Shown here piece by piece: positions 7,659-16,379 of a stretch of 64,000 nt of DNA. The stretch is taken from contig NZ_KB903811.1 of NCBI RefSeq assembly GCF_000379845.1, forward strand, positions 1-64,000. The letters are read 5' to 3'. The notes below the pieces were generated by a model that did not search any database, was not told the origin of the DNA, and saw only the letters and a program-made list of their open reading frames with translations. Origin of the DNA: Moraxella boevrei DSM 14165. Lineage in GTDB: Bacteria; Pseudomonadota; Gammaproteobacteria; Pseudomonadales; Moraxellaceae. The position numbers were made by a program, and so were the translations under genes. The number at the start of each line of letters is the position of its first letter. Positions within the stretch are counted from its first letter, which is position 1.

Positions 7659-9182
7659 TTGACGGCTTTATTTTCTGCTTTTTCTATAAGAAATTTCTCG
7701 CAAAACTGGCTTGCCAATCCTAGAGCAGATATTTTATCAGGGCTTGCGGTAGCGTTGGCGTTGATTCCAGAAGCCATTGCGTTTTCTATCATTGCAGGGG
7801 TTTCGCCACAGGTGGGCTTGTATGCGTCTTTTTGCATTGCCATTGTGATTGCCTTTTTTGGCGGTCGCCCTGCGATGATTAGTGCCGCTACAGGGGCAAT
7901 GGCGTTGGTGCTGGCAAGTCTGGTTAAAAATCACGGTGTGGACTATATGCTTGCCACTACACTTTTAACAGGCATGATTCAGATTGTGGCAGGCTGGCTG
8001 AAAATGGGCAGTTTGATGCGGTTTATCTCGCAGGCGGTGATGATTGGTTTTATCAATGCTTTAGCGATTTTGATTTTTTTGGCACAACTGCCTGAACTCA
8101 ACCCCAATTTAGCAGGCGTGTCTTGGCAAACTTATGCCCTAACCACTTTGGGGCTTTTGGTGGTGTATGGCTTTGGTTATTTGCCCAAAATTGGCAAAGT
8201 CATACCATCGCCTTTGGCAACGGTGGTGCTGGTTACTTTGGTGGCGGTAGGGCTTGGCTTTGATGTTCGCACGGTGGGCGATATGGGGCAGTTGCCTGAC
8301 AGTTTGCCTGCGTTTTTGTTGCCTGATGTACCGTTTAATTTGGAAACTTTGTGGATTATTTTGCCTTATTCGTTTAGCCTTGCGGCGGTCGGCTTGCTTG
8401 AATCGTTATTGACCGCCAATTTGCTTGATGAAATGACCGAAAGCGACAGTAACAAAAACCAAGAATGCCAAGGGCAAGGCATCGCCAACATTGTCAGCGG
8501 TCTGTTTGGCGGTATGGCAGGTTGTGCGATGATTGGTCAGTCGGTGATTAACATCAAATCAGGCGGTCGCACACGGCTTTCTACGCTAGTGGCAGGGGTA
8601 TTTTTGTTGATTTTGGTGGTGTTTTTGGGTGATTGGATTAAAATTATTCCAATGCCTGCACTAGTTGCCGTGATGATTATGGTGGCTCTTAGCACCTTTA
8701 AATGGCAATCCATCAAAGAGCTAAAAACGCACCCTTTGGGCTTTAATGTGGTGATGATAACCACCGTTGCCATTGTGGTGTACAGCCATAATTTGGCGTT
8801 GGGCGTGTTTTTTGGGGTGCTGTTATCGGCGTTGTTTTTTGCCAATAAAATTGGGCGTTATATGAAGGTGCTACATTTGCCGACCGCAGACGAGAGCGAT
8901 TTGGCGTATGGGGTAACAGGGCAGGTGTTTTTTGCGTCCACCGATGAGTTTATCGCCAGTTTTGATTTTGACAAAAAAGCCGTCAAAACGGTGAGTATTG
9001 ATGTCAGCCACGCCCATTTTTGGGACATTTCGGCGGTCAGTGCTTTGGATAAAGTGGTGGCACGCTACAAAAAACAGGGGGCAAGCGTGCAAGTTTTTGG
9101 CTTAAACGAAGCCAGCAAAACGCTGGTGGATAATTTTGGCGTGCACGACAAAACAGACGGCAATGTTATTTTTAGGTATTAA
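7659..9182 (+). CDS. SulP/SLC26-family anion transporter with STAS domain
   Basis: A 507-aa inner-membrane protein with about 10-12 hydrophobic segments, starting with the SulP signature DILSGLAVALALIPEAIAFSIIAGVSPQVGLYASF. At the C-terminus is a cytoplasmic STAS domain (about residues 400-507; TVSIDVSHAHFWDISAVSALDKVV). SulP proteins move sulfate, bicarbonate or similar anions; substrate cannot be told from sequence. The predicted start is TTG at 7659 with GGGA 7 bases upstream; no ATG fits better. It stands as a single gene. Confidence 0.9.
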   Translation: MTALFSAFSIRNFSQNWLANPRADILSGLAVALALIPEAIAFSIIAGVSPQVGLYASFCIAIVIAFFGGRPAMISAATGAMALVLASLVKNHGVDYMLATTLLTGMIQIVAGWLKMGSLMRFISQAVMIGFINALAILIFLAQLPELNPNLAGVSWQTYALTTLGLLVVYGFGYLPKIGKVIPSPLATVVLVTLVAVGLGFDVRTVGDMGQLPDSLPAFLLPDVPFNLETLWIILPYSFSLAAVGLLESLLTANLLDEMTESDSNKNQECQGQGIANIVSGLFGGMAGCAMIGQSVINIKSGGRTRLSTLVAGVFLLILVVFLGDWIKIIPMPALVAVMIMVALSTFKWQSIKELKTHPLGFNVVMITTVAIVVYSHNLALGVFFGVLLSALFFANKIGRYMKVLHLPTADESDLAYGVTGQVFFASTDEFIASFDFDKKAVKTVSIDVSHAHFWDISAVSALDKVVARYKKQGASVQVFGLNEASKTLVDNFGVHDKTDGNVIFRY

Positions 9183-9313
9183 TTGTAATAAGACCCAAGC
9201 TATGCCTTTACACAAGATTTCTGTCTTTTGTCTGCTTGATTGGCGTGCTGTGCAAGTGCCTGCCATGTTGTCTTTGGTGTGGTTTATTAATTGATAATCT
9301 TCAAAGTGATTGC

Positions 9314-9334
9314 TTTTGATGATGATTATCAAAA
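9314..9334. promoter_or_regulatory. Inverted repeat upstream of the RclC-like gene, possible operator
   Basis: TTTTGAT...ATCAAAA arms flank GATGATT in an AT-rich stretch about 190 bases upstream of the RclC-like gene. It is loosely Fur-box-like, but no regulator gene is adjacent, so function is a guess. Confidence 0.35.
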
Positions 9335-9434
9335 CAATATGTATTAAACTATCTATTTCTTATAAAAAATTATAATAAGTTAATATTTGTATTGAATGCA
9401 GCATTAAAAAGATATACAATGAAACCAAGCCAAG

Positions 9435-9448
9435 TATGGCATGCCATA
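9435..9448. promoter_or_regulatory. 14-bp perfect palindrome upstream of the RclC-like gene
   Basis: TATGGCATGCCATA is a perfect palindrome 74 bases before the preferred start codon of the RclC-like gene. It is a plausible regulator binding site but could also be chance. Confidence 0.35.
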
Positions 9449-9521
9449 ATTCTTAGCGGTGGTTATACATCTGGTATAGACATAAAGGGATTGTATGTGG
9501 ACGCTAAGTATGGAGAATGTT

Positions 9522-10106
9522 ATGAGTTTATACGATGCCTATCAAAGTTTTGTTGAAAAAGTAGCCCGCTCTGAAAACATCGGTGTGCATCTGTGCCGTA
9601 TTTCTATTGCCATTGTGTTTTTATGGATTGGATGGCTAAAATTTATTCCCTATGAAGCTGACAGTATTGTACCATTTGTTGCTAATAGCCCCTTTATGAG
9701 TTGGCTTTATAATGACCCTGCTAATTATTTGCAGCACATGAATGGTGAGGGTGTGCTAAATGAGGCTAACCGTGCTTGGCACGAAATGAACAACACCTAT
9801 GGCTATTCTAATGGGCTTGGTGTGGTGGAGATTACTTTTGCACTTCTTTTATTATCGCATTATATCTCGCCTAAGGTTGGCTTGGTTGGTGCAACACTGT
9901 GCTTCTTAACGCCATTTGTAACTTATACTTTTTTAATTTTTACGCCAGAAACTTGGGTACACGGAGCAGATGCCCATACAGGCTTTCCTTATTTATCAGG
10001 GGCTGGGCGATTGGTTTTAAAAGATGCCATGATGACAGCAGCAGGTTTTGTGGCGATGGTTGATTCTGCCAAAGCAATTTTACGCAACCAAAACAACTCT
10101 GTTTAA
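9522..10106 (+). CDS. RclC/YkgB-like (DUF417) inner-membrane protein, reactive chlorine resistance
   Basis: A 194-aa membrane protein closely matching E. coli RclC: IRISIAIVFLWIG-like first helix, PYEADSIVPFVANSPFMSW, NNTYGYSNGLGVVE, and GFPYLSGAGRLVLKD. About four transmembrane segments are visible. In E. coli RclC belongs to the rclABC set induced by HOCl; neither rclA, rclB nor rclR is found here. The start at 9522 has GGAGAA just upstream and aligns with E. coli RclC; an ATG at 9495, also preceded by AAGGGA, would add nine residues. A terminator follows. Confidence 0.88.
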   Translation: MSLYDAYQSFVEKVARSENIGVHLCRISIAIVFLWIGWLKFIPYEADSIVPFVANSPFMSWLYNDPANYLQHMNGEGVLNEANRAWHEMNNTYGYSNGLGVVEITFALLLLSHYISPKVGLVGATLCFLTPFVTYTFLIFTPETWVHGADAHTGFPYLSGAGRLVLKDAMMTAAGFVAMVDSAKAILRNQNNSV

Positions 10107-10123
10107 AAAAGCCTATCAAACCA

Positions 10124-10154
10124 AAACCCCAATTTTGTTAATTGGGGTTTTTGT
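10124..10154 (+). terminator. Rho-independent terminator after the RclC-like gene
   Basis: Stem AAACCCCAATT / AATTGGGGTTT followed by TTTGTT. Confidence 0.8.
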
Positions 10155-10445
10155 TATAACTGTTTAAGAACCTAGGGTATATCAAAATTTGGTATTTGTG
10201 ATTAAAAACTAGAAAAATCGCAGTTTTTTAAGAAAAAAACGCAGGTTGTGAGTTTTCTACCAAGCAAGTTTTTGACGAGTAAAGCAAGATTTAGCCATTT
10301 TTGGCAAAAAAAGCTATCACTTTGATTAAATATTCTAAAAAATATTAAAGCTTAATTAATTATAAATAGGTTTTTGTAACACAAAATCTTGTAGTAGGTT
10401 AGCTTTTGTAATCCACCAAAAATCAAATGATAATTTAAATTTTTT
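10155..10445. other. AT-rich intergenic stretch before the IS1595 element
   Basis: No gene recognised. Around 10391-10420 lies a degenerate palindrome (GTAGTAGGTTAG ... TAATCCACC) that vaguely resembles the short REP-like repeats seen elsewhere in the window. Confidence 0.35.
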
Positions 10446-11157
10446 GGGGCTGTAGTAGATTACACAATGTGATATACTACAAGAATAAAGATAATTCGTT
10501 GTAAATTAACCAAAAAACAGCAACTAAAACTACTTGAATTCTTTGTAGCACAAGTTACCGCTAGAACAGCTTTGTGATTTATTAAGTGTTCAGTATAATT
10601 CATCTGCTCTATTCTACCATAAAATCTTAACTTTTATAGAATATCATCTTAATCAAGATGCCAAGGAACGCTTTGATGGTAAGATTGAACTTGATGAAAG
10701 CTATTTCGGTGGTGTCCGAAAGGGTAAGCGTGGGCGTGGAGCTGGTGGCAAAACAGCTGTGTTTGGTCTTTTAAAACGCAATGGTAACGTTTATACTGTT
10801 GCTGTTAAAGACACCAAAACAAACACGCTAATACCTATCATAGCCAGTAAAATAAAGCCTGACAGCGTTGTCTATACAGACAGTTATCGAAGTTATAATG
10901 CACTTGATGTGAGTGATTTTAAGCATTTTAGGATTAATCACTCTAAAGAATTTGCTCAAAATCATAACCACGGGGTGGCATTGAAAACTGCTGGTCGCAA
11001 GCCAAGCGTGTTTTAAGAAAATATAATGGTATTGACAAGAAAAACTTTTATCTTTTTATCAAAGAATGCGAGTTTCGTTTTAATGACGGCTCGCCTGTAA
11101 TCAGCTTAAAATATTGAAAAAATGGTGTGGGATTTAGGGCTTATCTACTACAGCCCC
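10446..11157 (+). mobile_element. IS1595-family (IS1016-type) insertion sequence, both ends present, transposase decayed
   Basis: The element is 712 bp. Its terminal inverted repeats begin GGGGCTGTAGTAGAT at 10446 and the exact complement ends at 11157, as in IS1016-type elements of Neisseriaceae and Moraxellaceae. No matching target duplication is visible: the left flank reads AATTTTTT and the right TTAATAAA. The internal transposase is frameshifted twice, so the copy is immobile on its own. Confidence 0.9.
10491..11117 (+). pseudogene. IS1595-family transposase (ISXO2-like), frameshifted
   Basis: Three frames together rebuild one transposase. The N-terminal part (LTKKQQLKLLEFFVAQVTARTA) runs to about 10572. 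After a +1 shift, the middle runs LCDLLSVQYNSSALFYHKIL ... FDGKIELDESYFGG ... RINHSKEFAQNHNH to about 10971. After a second shift, GGIEN, QAKRVLRKYNGIDKKNFY and FIKECEFRFN run to the stop at 11117. DESYFGG and YTDSYRSY carry catalytic acids of the ISXO2-like domain. The first frame ends at TGA 10575 and the middle one at 11014, so no intact enzyme is made unless ribosomes shift frame. Confidence 0.88.
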
Positions 11158-11180
11158 TTAATAAAAAAGTTTGACACGCC

Positions 11181-12041
11181 CTAACCATTCTCCCAAACAA
11201 ATTCAACAAACTTTCTGACTATCGCAGACGGATAACGCTGTGAAGCATAGAGCATAAACAAATCATAATTGGGCTTGGCAAGTTCTGGCAAAATTTCCAC
11301 CAAACGCTTTTTGGCTATCCATTCATCAGCGGTAACAGCAGACATTTGTCCGATATATAGCCCCTGCACAATCATATATTCCACCGCATAGCTGTCATTG
11401 CTGGCAAATGCTATCGGCAAGGCGATTTTCTCTTTATTCATGTGAATGACAATTTCGTTTTCGCCATTTTTTGCCCAACTGGCAATCGGATAATTTGCCA
11501 AATCGGATACGGTTTTTGGTGTGCCAAGCCGTGCCAATAACTCGGAGTGAGCCACCCATTTTGTGCCAAGCGTGGCGACTTTTTTGGCGATAAAATGCTC
11601 GCCGTGAAGCTCGCCAATCCTAAACGCCACATCAATGCTGTCGGTACTCAAATCCAAAATGCGTTCAGTCATCGTGGCGTGAATTTGCACATTGGGGAAT
11701 TTTTGCCCAAATTCGCTAACCCACGCCAGCACAGGCTCGCATTTGGGCGGAGCAGAAATCCGCAAAATGCCTTTTAAATTTTGCTCATCATCAAACAAAA
11801 CCTGCTTGGCATTCAACAAATTATCAATGGAAAAATGCACTTCATCATAGAGTTTTTGCCCTGCCATTGTCGGTTTAACGCCTGATTTTTGGCGGTCAAA
11901 GAGTTGAATTTGTAAGTGTTTTTCCAGCTCGGCAATTTGACGGCTGATGGTGGCAATCGGCACAGAGAGTCGCTCAGAGGCTTTGGAGAGACTGCCGTGC
12001 TGGATAACGGCAACAAAAAGGCGGAGGGTGTTGAGGTTCAT
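11181..12041 (-). CDS. LysR-family transcriptional regulator
   Basis: A 286-aa regulator. The N-terminal winged helix (about residues 1-60) has the standard form LRLFVAVIQHGSLSKASERLSVPIATISRQIAELEKHLQ, followed by a linker helix and a periplasmic-binding-protein-like effector domain (LRISAPP ... DVAFRIGELHGE). The start ATG at 12041 has GGGGGA upstream. Only 11 bases separate it from the stop codon of the large NTPase gene upstream on the same strand. LysR genes usually sit head-to-head with their target. The plus-strand flavin oxidoreductase gene at 16380 would be that neighbour if the NTPase gene were removed. Confidence 0.92.
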   Translation of the reverse strand: MNLNTLRLFVAVIQHGSLSKASERLSVPIATISRQIAELEKHLQIQLFDRQKSGVKPTMAGQKLYDEVHFSIDNLLNAKQVLFDDEQNLKGILRISAPPKCEPVLAWVSEFGQKFPNVQIHATMTERILDLSTDSIDVAFRIGELHGEHFIAKKVATLGTKWVAHSELLARLGTPKTVSDLANYPIASWAKNGENEIVIHMNKEKIALPIAFASNDSYAVEYMIVQGLYIGQMSAVTADEWIAKKRLVEILPELAKPNYDLFMLYASQRYPSAIVRKFVEFVWENG

Positions 12042-12052
12042 TGTTTTTCCCC

Positions 12053-15000
12053 CTAATGTTCGATTTCTTGAATAAAATGTTTAATACTGCCTTGGACTTG
12101 TTGGTTTTTACCATATAGATAATAAATTCCTGAAATTTTTTGGAAAAATTTACTTTCTTTATAAGCGTGTTTTTCACCCAATACAGTCCAAACCAACTTT
12201 AACTTATGTTCTTTTAAAAAATCCAAAAATTTGTCTTTTTTAACCAGTAAGCCATTTTGAAATTTTTCATTTATCTCTGGATTAAAGCAAACCAAATTAT
12301 TTTGTAAATCAACCCAATAACCATCTTTAATCGCATTTTTCATTTTCATTCCGTGATAAAGCATAGGAATTGGTGCATAAAATGAAATGCCGTCATTGCC
12401 ATAAGTAGATTCCCAAGTGTGAGAATCGACACTAGACATTACCTTAAATGAAGGCGATTCATTTTCCCTATGTCGATAAATTTCTTGCCACTCATTTAAT
12501 GTATTTTCGGCAAAAAATTGATGAATATTCATTCCATAGTGTTCATTACCTTCTGGCATCCATCTCCCCATAAAATCTTGTTGTGCCAACCAATTTTTTG
12601 CTTTTGAAAATTGAGATTCTTTAACTAAATAACTTCTAATTTGTAACCACATTTGCCTATCATAAGTTTCTTTTTGTCCAAATTTTGCCAATTCACGAAA
12701 ATCATCGTGTCTTTCTAGAACAAGCCACTGTTCATCATTAATCGTTACTTCCAAAAGATTACCAACATCAGGAAAATCATTTGTTTTTACCCAATCATCA
12801 ATTAATTCATCATTTTGAATGGTAAAATAGTGTTTTGTTTTACATTGTTTTTGATTTATGTATTGAAAAAATACATCTGTTTTAGTTGGCGGTACAATTT
12901 TAATTTGGGTTTTGGGTAGATAAAAGTTGTCCAAATTAGTAATATATTCAAGCCCTATTTCATCGGCATAGCGATTAGAAAAAGCAGGAAAATTATCCAT
13001 CACTCTTGCTAAAATTTCATATAAAGCCAGCCATTGATATTTTTTGCCAATTCGCTCAATTTTGCTGGCATCATCTCTTCGCCAATATCTTGAACGAGTT
13101 TCTTTATCAAATTTAAGGTGCTTCTTGTCATCATAGCCAAATTGCTCAAAAATCATTTGGCAAGCATAATTACTTAATAAATCAACATTGATGAGATTGC
13201 CAAATTTATAACTCTCCCAATTTCGGAATTTGGCTTCAAAAGTATATCTGCCAAAGTCGCCATATCCGCCACCACGACCATATTCAGTTGTCATTGAATG
13301 GATAATTATTTTTTGCCCATTAGAATGATATTTTTTATCAATCTCTTCATTGGTTGGTAAGTTTTGGGGAAATGAACTTCTATAAGGTGGCGTAATTCTT
13401 TCTTTGATTATCTCAATATCATCTGATGAATACTCATCTTTTTGCAAAGAATATTCAATAATATGGCGAGTATAATCACGAACCAAAACGTTGGGATAAA
13501 TTTCTTCTTTTTCAGGTTGATTAAATATTTGATTATCTATTTCTAATGCAAGTGCTTTTAAGCCAGATAAATTTTCAGAATAAGCAACAGCTCCGTGAAT
13601 GGCAGATAAAATACCTTCCATAACATAAGGGTCATTAACCTCTATAAATTCCTTAAATAACGCCAATGCAATTTCCAATCTATTCCATAATAAATGAGCC
13701 AGTGCATTAATATAGCCATTTCTACTTCGTTTATCGGTAGAAGTAAATAGCCAACTAACAGCAATTGCACCCAATAATAGTGCTTCAGGTTCAATATTTT
13801 CTTGACCACTTGATTTCTGACACCAAGTTAATAGTCGTTCAATTGCTGGGCATTGGTAAGACTCCAAAGCAATAAAAGTCGTCCAAACTGCATCTCTATC
13901 CGCCAAAGAAAAAGAATAAAGTTTGTTATGCAAATACTTTATATTTAATGGGTGGTTAATTTCGGTAGCCAGTTGATATAAAATATTAATCCAAGTTGCT
14001 TGATTAAAATATGAACTGTTTTTGAAAAATTGCCATAGTTTTTGCATATTGATTTTTTCAGGTTGCCTCCAAAAGAGATTTTCTACAATAATCTCAAACC
14101 AAGACCATTCCTTTGAATAATCAATCACTTCAAATACTTCAAAATCAAATCGTTCTGGCAACAATACACTTAATGCCTCCCATACGCCCTTATCATAGCC
14201 AACTCTACTATATAGCTTTTTTCCTTGTTCAGTGCCTAACCATTGAACAAAATCGTCTTGATTGTGAATATTTTTTAATATTAAATTGGCTTTTTGATAA
14301 TCCCCAATTCGTTCATAATTAAAATAGATATACTCTTCATCTCTGTTATAGTAAGCATTTTTACTAATAACATTTTTTTTGATTAAATAATCAAGGAATT
14401 TTTTGGCATCAGATTCAGAAACATCTTCTATTAATTCATCACGAACTTTTCTCTTGGCTGTCATATAATCCAAACTATATTTATCTTCTTCCAATTGTAA
14501 TTTTGTAATGACATTAATTGCTCTTTGAACCAGATGAGAGCCAATATCCTGTTCAATTTGTTCGCAAATGCGTTTTTCAACACCATCTAAATAAGATTTT
14601 ACAATGTGATTAAATCCCTTATGACCTTTTGGAACACAGGTTTCCCCTTGATATTTTAAAGATTCACAAAATAATTTTAAATATAATGGGTTGGAAAATT
14701 CTGGATTAAGCAAAGGAATGCTTGGTAATTGCAAACCATAATAAGGAAAAAATATTTGAATGGCTTCAAATTCATTATCCATAAATCCAGTATGATTTAC
14801 ATAACATAATTTATCTTTATTTTTTGCATTTAATTTTTCCAAAATGATTTCTTGATAGCTATTTCGCACACTAAGAACAAGCCCAATATTTGGATATTGA
14901 CTTACCAACTCAATCAATCCATTAAGTTGGTTATTCCATAAGGATTTTCCTTCACCTTCATTTAATGCATCTATGGCTAAAATAACTCGCTCTTTTTGCA

Positions 15001-16198
15001 TTTCTCCTATGCTATCCAATGCGGACAAAAATACTTCGGGTGTGATATTAAGGTTTAGTTGTTTGGATAAGATTTGATTCCAAACATTCGATTTTTCTGT
15101 AAAATCTTGACCCAATAACAATAAAGCATATTTTCCATAAGATTTTCTTTTTTGGACAAAATCGCCTAATAAATGCGATTTTCCACTACCAGCCAAACCC
15201 GTTAAAACAAGCACTTTGCCATTAAATAGCGATAATTCAGATGATTCTAATAACTCAATAATGTTTTCTAAACCATTAATTAACTTTCTAAAATGATAGT
15301 AGTCATTATTATTGGGTTTTTCGTTATTTAGATTGTTTTTTGAAAAATCTTGAAGGTATTCTATGAGTGTATTAATTTTTTTAGTTATTAGATGAATATC
15401 AATTGTTGTTTCTAAGTTGTTTATATTTAATAAATTAAGTTTATTAATTAAAAGTTCATATACAGATTCAAAATGATTTTTCAACGCTTCATAATCATAA
15501 AGAGATTCGTATTGTGATGTGATTTCTATTAATAATTTATGAAATTTATCACTCAGATGTTTTTTGAAAATTTTGGTTCTTGCCAAGCTCTCTAATTGCA
15601 TTGCAATAGGTAAATCAACATTAATTTCAGGTGTATAACGCACGCCAAGATTATTAATGGCTTGTTGATTGTATTGTTTAAACCATTTGTCAGATAATTC
15701 GCTTTCGTTAAACCAAAAGAATTTTTTGCCTGCATTTTCAGGTTTTGATAATAAGTCAGATAATTCAAAACTTCCCCAAAATTCAAATTCTATTTCACTA
15801 CCTTGTGATTGAGCAAAGTCTTTCCATCTTTGGGTATGCTCCTCCCATTTGGTAAGAAATGATTTCTTTCCAGATACATTGGCATTTGCTCTATCGGTTG
15901 CCACACAAACATAGTATTTGGTTAGTTTAGGATAGTTTTTTAAAGATTCTTTAAAGGAATCTTCAATTTGTTGCCATTGTGATGAAGAAAATGAGCTTAA
16001 AAAATATTTGGCTTGCCAACCGTATACGGAACCATCTGGCAATTCACACATTGCTTCAATCCCACCATCAGGTGCAGAAATTCGAGTAAATTTTCCTTGA
16101 GATTTAAATTCTTGGCGTGCCAATTGGCATACTAGCTCTTCAAAAGCACCATTTTGAGAACCTTGTAAGGGCTTGATGTTTTCCCATCTAATAGACAT
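12053..16198 (-). CDS. Avs-like STAND NTPase with N-terminal Mrr-like nuclease domain (candidate antiphage sensor)
   Basis: A 1381-aa single-gene protein. Residues about 15-150 look like an Mrr-type PD-(D/E)xK nuclease: FEELVCQL helix, then GGIEA (acid at E48) and YGWQAK (Q62, K64). The acid is Glu instead of the usual Asp. A helical linker follows. A STAND-type NTPase spans about 320-600, with Walker A GLAGSGKS at 334-341, Walker B VILAIDALNE at 405-414, LSVRNS with Arg445, and NPLYLKLFC at 503-511. The remaining roughly 780 residues are helical and Trp/Tyr-rich without recognised motifs, the place of the sensor in Avs proteins. In that family, sensing a phage protein triggers oligomerisation and nuclease activity. 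The subtype cannot be assigned. The gene is visibly more AT-rich than its neighbours, suggesting transfer. Confidence 0.8.
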   Translation of the reverse strand: MSIRWENIKPLQGSQNGAFEELVCQLARQEFKSQGKFTRISAPDGGIEAMCELPDGSVYGWQAKYFLSSFSSSQWQQIEDSFKESLKNYPKLTKYYVCVATDRANANVSGKKSFLTKWEEHTQRWKDFAQSQGSEIEFEFWGSFELSDLLSKPENAGKKFFWFNESELSDKWFKQYNQQAINNLGVRYTPEINVDLPIAMQLESLARTKIFKKHLSDKFHKLLIEITSQYESLYDYEALKNHFESVYELLINKLNLLNINNLETTIDIHLITKKINTLIEYLQDFSKNNLNNEKPNNNDYYHFRKLINGLENIIELLESSELSLFNGKVLVLTGLAGSGKSHLLGDFVQKRKSYGKYALLLLGQDFTEKSNVWNQILSKQLNLNITPEVFLSALDSIGEMQKERVILAIDALNEGEGKSLWNNQLNGLIELVSQYPNIGLVLSVRNSYQEIILEKLNAKNKDKLCYVNHTGFMDNEFEAIQIFFPYYGLQLPSIPLLNPEFSNPLYLKLFCESLKYQGETCVPKGHKGFNHIVKSYLDGVEKRICEQIEQDIGSHLVQRAINVITKLQLEEDKYSLDYMTAKRKVRDELIEDVSESDAKKFLDYLIKKNVISKNAYYNRDEEYIYFNYERIGDYQKANLILKNIHNQDDFVQWLGTEQGKKLYSRVGYDKGVWEALSVLLPERFDFEVFEVIDYSKEWSWFEIIVENLFWRQPEKINMQKLWQFFKNSSYFNQATWINILYQLATEINHPLNIKYLHNKLYSFSLADRDAVWTTFIALESYQCPAIERLLTWCQKSSGQENIEPEALLLGAIAVSWLFTSTDKRSRNGYINALAHLLWNRLEIALALFKEFIEVNDPYVMEGILSAIHGAVAYSENLSGLKALALEIDNQIFNQPEKEEIYPNVLVRDYTRHIIEYSLQKDEYSSDDIEIIKERITPPYRSSFPQNLPTNEEIDKKYHSNGQKIIIHSMTTEYGRGGGYGDFGRYTFEAKFRNWESYKFGNLINVDLLSNYACQMIFEQFGYDDKKHLKFDKETRSRYWRRDDASKIERIGKKYQWLALYEILARVMDNFPAFSNRYADEIGLEYITNLDNFYLPKTQIKIVPPTKTDVFFQYINQKQCKTKHYFTIQNDELIDDWVKTNDFPDVGNLLEVTINDEQWLVLERHDDFRELAKFGQKETYDRQMWLQIRSYLVKESQFSKAKNWLAQQDFMGRWMPEGNEHYGMNIHQFFAENTLNEWQEIYRHRENESPSFKVMSSVDSHTWESTYGNDGISFYAPIPMLYHGMKMKNAIKDGYWVDLQNNLVCFNPEINEKFQNGLLVKKDKFLDFLKEHKLKLVWTVLGEKHAYKESKFFQKISGIYYLYGKNQQVQGSIKHFIQEIEH

Positions 16199-16379
16199 TT
16201 TCTTTTACCATAATTAAATATTCAATTTTGTTGATATGAGGATTGGCGTGTGTATTTCAAGTATTTTAGTGTTGATAATTTTCCAAATCCAAAAACCATC
16301 TTCCCATTTTCACTCATTCCTTCCCAAATCCAAAACTGTTAAAATACGCTTAATTTTTTCATTCAAACAGGAAAATCCA

